Source of the DNA: Hyphomicrobiales bacterium
Lineage (GTDB): Bacteria > Pseudomonadota > Alphaproteobacteria > Rhizobiales > JAJFHR01
DNA: 9,372 nt
Reading direction: 5' to 3'
NCBI GenBank assembly: GCA_021775515.1
Contig: JAJFHR010000147.1
Coordinates: 1 to 9,372 of the forward strand
The notes beneath the pieces were generated by a model that was not told the origin of the DNA, made no database searches, and saw only the letters and a list, made by a program, of their open reading frames with translations. Made by a program: the position numbers and the translations under genes. This document shows positions 6,429 to 9,372 of the stretch, one piece after another (position 1 is the first letter of the stretch; each line of letters starts with the position of its first letter).

Positions 6429-8336
6429 TTAATTGACGTCGTCACGTTGGGCTTCTCGGGCAGCGGCCACACGGGTCGCTGTTGGTGCTGTTCGCCTAAG
6501 ACTATCAATCTTGGTTTTTTGCTCTTTAAACAACGCCAGCATTTTTCCAGAAAGCTGCCGTCCGGTCGGAACTTTAACCCGCATCGGGTTGATAGGCTTT
6601 TTATTGAGACGCACTTCGTAGTGAAGATGATTGCCGGTAGACCGTCCGGTTGAGCCAACATATCCGATAATTTGCCCCTGGCGTATCCTCTTGCCAGGCC
6701 GAATACCGGGTCCATAGCCGGCCATGTGGGCATAGGCGGTTAAGTAACCGTTGGCATGCCTTATCTCAATGTAGTTTCCATAACCACTGACCCCGCCTTT
6801 TTTTACAACGATGCCATTGCCAGCGGCTTTAATCGGCGTGCCGCGGGGGGCAGCAAAATCGACACCGGAATGCAACTTACGCTTCCGCGTTATCGGATGC
6901 CGGCGCATACCGTATCGTGACGAAATGCGCGCACCCACGACAGGTGTGCGTATCAAGAACTTCTTGGCGCTGACACCCTTCTCGTCATAATAATCGACAA
7001 TACTGTCATCGGGCGTCTTGAAGCGGTAATAGCCCTTGGCTTTGCCGTTGAGCGTCAAGGAGCTGAACAAAACTTTGCCTCTGTTGGACCGCTCCAGCGT
7101 GTTTTCATCACCGTAAAAAAGTTCAAATGAATCCCCCACCCTGACCTCGCGCTGGAAATCAACGTCATAGGCATGAATACGCATCATATCGACGATAATA
7201 TTATCCGGAATGCCCTGGTTCCGGGCCGCGACATAAAGGCTCTTCTTTATTACAGCCTGGGCATGAAACTGGTCCTTATCACCATCTGTGAGGGTATCTG
7301 ATAAGACCGCATATCCACCATGAGCATCGCGTTCTACGGTCAGCCGCTTGTTGGGACCGACAGCGAGTTCCAACCGGCTGGGGGTCATAATCTTGTTACC
7401 GTCTCTCATGGCTGGAACAAGCGCGAAAGTTACCTTTTGTCCCTCTTTTATCGAAGATGGTGCAAATTGGGGCTTTAATGCCTCGACGATCTCAATGGCA
7501 TCATCGCGATAGGCACCGCGATCCGTCAGTATATTTACCAGGGTGTCGCCAGGGGAAACCGAAACGGTTTCAAAAGGAACGTTGGTGGCTTTGTTACGCG
7601 GTTCGCGTTTGGTTACGCGTGTTACATTGGCGCCAGGCTCGCGTGGAACATTGCCGTTAACGGAAAAACCAGGCTCGAGCGAAGCGGTAGCTTGGGGAAG
7701 TACTGTGGGTTTGGAGGTCGGCAGCCCCATTATATCTGAGATTTTATCGCCCAGGTTAATGGTTCCCAATACCGAAGCCTGATTTGGCGTGTTGCTTTCA
7801 GCGGTTATTATCTCCGCCTTGTTGGATTTTGCCGAAGTCTTGCGATTAGATTTTTGACTTAATGCCGATTGATCAGCTTTGGGTAAGGCTGCTGTCTTGG
7901 CGAGTTTGTTGGATTTTACTTTTGATCGGCCAAAAGACACCGCAATATTTGTAAATGGATTTCCCGGCTCGATTTCATTCGTCACTTTTTTCTCAGCCAG
8001 GACGGGCACATCGCCAATGAAAATTTCTGTTTGATCGGATTTGCTGCGAATCAGGCTCTTTTGCGGGTTGCGGCTGGCCAGTTTGGCATCCTGGCGCGAA
8101 ACGGAAGTTGTAACCTGCCCGCTCTCATAGGTGAAGAGAAAGGCACCGCCAATTACAAAAGCTCCAAATAGGCCGGCAATGCTGGATGCTATAAGCCAGC
8201 GTTTTTTCAGGGAATCATTATGAGAAAAGGGCGAATGCTCATCATAATAGGAGATATCAAAGCCTGCCACAGAGCGGGTTACAGGACGTTTGTTCGAGGC
8301 ATTGTGCCTCGACTTGATTATTATTGATTTACCCAA
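6429..8336 (-). CDS. M23-family murein DD-endopeptidase, membrane-anchored (MepM-like)
   Basis: This 635-residue peptidoglycan hydrolase is expected to cut stem-peptide crosslinks in the periplasm. The order is: a cytoplasmic N-terminus (1-46), one membrane helix (about 47-69), and a long polar low-complexity linker (about 72-250, rich in Ser, Lys and Asn). A LysM/OapA-like segment follows (about 255-308, VSVSPGDTLVNILTDRG), then a Csd3/MepM-type middle domain (about 335-470, with SLYVAARNQGIPDNIIVDMMRI split across 366-387). The M23 domain is at about 485-585. Zinc and catalytic residues are all present: H489 and D493 (HSGVD), H537 (AHM), H570 and H572 (HLH). The C-terminal tail is basic. 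The start is TTG at 8336: the frame is open upstream to a TAA near 8480 with no ATG or GTG, and GGGGAACGAG precedes the TTG. Similar proteins act in cell-wall growth or division. Confidence 0.95.
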   Translation of the reverse strand: MGKSIIIKSRHNASNKRPVTRSVAGFDISYYDEHSPFSHNDSLKKRWLIASSIAGLFGAFVIGGAFLFTYESGQVTTSVSRQDAKLASRNPQKSLIRSKSDQTEIFIGDVPVLAEKKVTNEIEPGNPFTNIAVSFGRSKVKSNKLAKTAALPKADQSALSQKSNRKTSAKSNKAEIITAESNTPNQASVLGTINLGDKISDIMGLPTSKPTVLPQATASLEPGFSVNGNVPREPGANVTRVTKREPRNKATNVPFETVSVSPGDTLVNILTDRGAYRDDAIEIVEALKPQFAPSSIKEGQKVTFALVPAMRDGNKIMTPSRLELAVGPNKRLTVERDAHGGYAVLSDTLTDGDKDQFHAQAVIKKSLYVAARNQGIPDNIIVDMMRIHAYDVDFQREVRVGDSFELFYGDENTLERSNRGKVLFSSLTLNGKAKGYYRFKTPDDSIVDYYDEKGVSAKKFLIRTPVVGARISSRYGMRRHPITRKRKLHSGVDFAAPRGTPIKAAGNGIVVKKGGVSGYGNYIEIRHANGYLTAYAHMAGYGPGIRPGKRIRQGQIIGYVGSTGRSTGNHLHYEVRLNKKPINPMRVKVPTGRQLSGKMLALFKEQKTKIDSLRRTAPTATRVAAAREAQRDDVN

Positions 8337-8408
8337 AGTTACTCGTTCCCCGACATCAACGAAATTCGAAATTTGAGCCCACCAGCGGTGTATGCCTGAA
8401 TGTCTGGC

Positions 8409-8437
8409 AAGATGCCTCGCAATTACCAGAGAGTCAA
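8409..8437 (-). promoter_or_regulatory. Candidate promoter of the M23 gene
   Basis: On the minus strand, TTGACT (8437-8432) is followed after 17 bases by CATCTT (8414-8409). The -35 is good (5 of 6) but the -10 matches TATAAT at only 3 of 6. Transcription would start near 8402, about 65 bases before the TTG start codon. Confidence 0.3.
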
Positions 8438-8693
8438 CCGGTTTGCGGCTATGTTTTCCCGCATTTTCAGAAAAATATTAACAAATTCTGGAATTAATTT
8501 AACAGGCTCAAAAGTGTATGTCCGTATTACTCCACATGCTGTTCACAAAACAGGCTGCCAATTGCTGCCGACAAAGGCCCGGCAGGATGCTTGTTTTTAA
8601 GATTATAGATGATTTGTAAACCTTTCGTTAGCGTTAATAAATAATTGATACTGGCAATTTCAGCCGCACTAAACGGCTGTATTTGGCCATTAA
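8438..8693. other. Non-coding region upstream of the rrn promoters
   Basis: This is AT-rich and without a supported gene. CTGCCG (8565-8570) can pair with CGGCAG (8580-8585) across 9 bases, with TTTTT a few bases later, which is terminator-like on the + strand, but no + strand gene ends nearby. CAGCCG (8661-8666) pairs with CGGCTG (8674-8679) around a 7-base loop, just upstream of rrn P1. Confidence 0.4.
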
Positions 8694-8722
8694 TTGGCGA
8701 ATTTGATTTTTTGCCTTATAAT
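8694..8722 (+). promoter_or_regulatory. rrn promoter P1 (sigma-70 type)
   Basis: TTGGCG (8694-8699) is followed by a 17-base spacer and a perfect TATAAT (8717-8722). Transcription would begin near 8729 and run toward the 16S gene. A run of nine A (8742-8750) lies just downstream, between this promoter and P2. Confidence 0.65.
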
Positions 8723-8782
8723 GATCGCGCGGCAAGCCGGTAAAAAAAAACAACAAAGCACGAATTTATGTTCAGTAGGTGC

Positions 8783-8812
8783 TTGACAGGGGGGATCAGG
8801 TGGTCATATAAC
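8783..8812 (+). promoter_or_regulatory. rrn promoter P2 with GC-rich discriminator
   Basis: There is a consensus TTGACA (8783-8788), an 18-base spacer, and TATAAC (8807-8812). The sequence that follows (CCCGCCACG) is a GC-rich discriminator, the feature that makes rRNA promoters sensitive to ppGpp and initiating-nucleotide levels. The nine-A run 33-41 bases upstream of the -35 could act as part of an UP element. The start is near 8819. Confidence 0.75.
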
Positions 8813-8995
8813 CCCGCCACGCAAACGAGCACACTGGCCTTGCGCAAGACAGCTGGTTTGGGTTATCATCCCCTACTTGGGATATTTTGGGAAACGTGTT
8901 TCAGAACTTTTAAAGTTACTGAAGCCGTTTTTGTGTCCTTGTCGGACGGGTTTTTTTGTCCGGCGAGCTAAATGTGCTGTAATCAGCATGTTTAG

Positions 8996-9009
8996 AGCTC
9001 TTTGACATT
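8996..9009 (+). promoter_or_regulatory. boxA antitermination site
   Basis: AGCTCTTTGACATT matches the rrn boxA consensus (TGCTCTTTAACA in E. coli) at all but two of twelve positions, and sits about 225 bases before the 16S gene in the leader. boxA RNA is bound by NusB-NusE(S10) to make the polymerase resistant to Rho. Confidence 0.75.
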
Positions 9010-9024
9010 GTGAACATATAGAAA

Positions 9025-9105
9025 GAGAAACGTAGGCGGCGGTGTCCTGGCGAGTTCGTGATAAGTCTCACGAACGCACAAGACTCTGGCAGTCTTACGT
9101 TTCTT
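9025..9105 (+). other. Branched RNA structure in the rrn leader
   Basis: AGAAACGTA (9026-9034) pairs perfectly with TACGTTTCT (9096-9104), plus a G-U pair outside. It encloses two hairpins: GTTCGTGA (9054-9061) with TCACGAAC (9068-9075), 8 bp around a 6-base loop, and AAGACT (9080-9085) with AGTCTT (9091-9096), 5-6 bp around CTGGC. Together they make a three-way junction. Confidence 0.65.
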
Positions 9106-9149
9106 CCAAATCGTAATGATTGTAATTTATTGCAATCATGTGTTTGGAA
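9104..9149 (+). other. Long stem-loop in the rrn leader
   Basis: TTCCAAA (9104-9110) pairs with TTTGGAA (9143-9149). Inside it, after an internal loop, ATGATTGTAA (9116-9125) pairs with TTGCAATCAT (9130-9139) using one G-U pair around a TTTA loop. Its base touches the 3' strand of the branched structure, so the two may stack or compete. Confidence 0.65.
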
Positions 9150-9189
9150 CTCGTCAATTTAATTTAGACGTCAAAAGCGTAAAACGACC

Positions 9190-9211
9190 ACTTGGAGTTT
9201 TTCCTCCAAGT
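9190..9211 (+). other. 8-bp hairpin 23 bases before mature 16S
   Basis: ACTTGGAG (9190-9197) pairs with CTCCAAGT (9204-9211) around TTTTTC. The T run is in the loop and A's follow, so it is not a terminator. It may take part in maturation of the 16S 5' end. Confidence 0.6.
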
Positions 9212-9233
9212 AAAAAACCAGAATCAAATTATC

Positions 9234-9372
9234 AAACTTGAGAGTTTGATCCTGGCTCAGAACGAACGCTGGCGGCAGGCTTAACACATGCAAGTCGAAC
9301 GAGAAGCTAGAGCTTGCTCTAGTGGAAAGTGGCAGACGGGTGAGTAACGCGTGGGAAACTACCTAGTGGTAT
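9234..9372 (+). rRNA. rrs: 16S ribosomal RNA, 5' end (partial)
   Basis: AGAGTTTGATCCTGGCTCAG, the universal 16S 5' primer site, is at 9241-9260. Aligning it with E. coli position 8 puts the mature 5' end at about 9234. AACGAACGCTGGCGGCAGGC, TTAACACATGCAAGTCGAAC and GGCAGACGGGTGAGTAACGC follow. The V1 hairpin is CTAGAG-CTTG-CTCTAG near 9308-9323. The AACGAACGC and GTGGCAGACGGG forms point to Alphaproteobacteria. The gene runs off the right edge; it is transcribed from P1/P2 in the leader region. Confidence 0.98.

Larger units (their letters stand above)
8819..9233 (+). ncRNA. rRNA operon 5' leader (pre-16S transcribed leader)
   Basis: About 415 bases lie between the P2 start and the mature 16S 5' end. 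No coding sequence is supported. Hairpins seen in order are 8898-8909 with 8913-8925 (TTCAG-AACTT, one bulge), 8941-8947 with 8958-8964 (GTCGGAC/GTCCGGC, T-run in the loop), a branched structure at 9025-9105, a long stem at 9104-9149, and an 8-bp hairpin at 9190-9211. The boxA lies at 8996-9007. Such leaders load the antitermination complex and guide early ribosome assembly and RNase III processing; the pairing partner for the processing stem would lie beyond the window. Confidence 0.7.

Noticed and set aside
8400..8600. 66-codon + strand frame upstream of the rrn promoters
   Set aside because: It has no ribosome site, overlaps the upstream region of the M23 gene and the terminator-like hairpin, and its composition is not gene-like.
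8941..8964. Hairpin with a run of seven T, looking like a terminator before 16S
   Set aside because: The T run is in the loop, not after the stem, and a terminator inside an rrn leader would make no sense; treated as leader structure.
8768..8971. 67-codon + strand frame across rrn promoter P2 and the leader
   Set aside because: It spans the -35 and -10 of P2 and leader hairpins; rRNA leaders are not expected to be translated.

Overview
The window looks like ordinary chromosome of an alphaproteobacterium. The main evidence is the 16S rRNA gene entering at the right edge. Its first ~139 bases carry the alphaproteobacterial 5' signature (AACGAACGCTGGCGGCAGGC, GTGGCAGACGGGTGAG). A clpB gene preceded by a CTTG-N17-xCTATAT heat-shock-type promoter and by the tail of a probable DUF4167 protein fits the same class. 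I cannot name a genus from this sequence.

Layout, left to right. (1) 1-260: C-terminal tail of a + strand gene, probably the DUF4167 protein often found next to clpB in this class. (2) 277-1035, - strand: a complete MOSC-domain protein, convergent with the tail gene and divergent from clpB. (3) 1081-1244: sigma-32-like promoter and ~130-nt leader. (4) 1245-3851: clpB, complete, followed by a nested hairpin that may be a terminator. (5) 3852-4181: non-coding, with a perfect 12-bp inverted repeat. (6) 4182-4601: a small gamma-glutamylcyclotransferase-like protein. (7) 4689-5918: an exported protein built almost entirely from six ~60-residue repeats, each with two cysteines about 25 residues apart. 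(8) 5985-6224, - strand: a small single-pass membrane protein. (9) 6429-8336, - strand: a membrane-anchored LysM-like/M23 murein endopeptidase with all zinc ligands. (10) 8337-9233: a long non-coding stretch holding two tandem rrn promoters, a boxA antitermination site and a heavily structured rRNA leader. (11) 9234 to the edge: 16S rRNA, partial.

Functionally the window mixes housekeeping functions (protein disaggregation, cell-wall hydrolysis, rRNA synthesis) with less-characterised genes. There are no transposases, phage genes, CRISPR arrays or tRNAs. The only candidate for something undescribed is the six-repeat cysteine-pair protein at 4689-5918. The inverted repeat at 4016-4044, the 16-bp tandem repeat at 6345-6374 and the small membrane protein without a conventional start codon are smaller puzzles.
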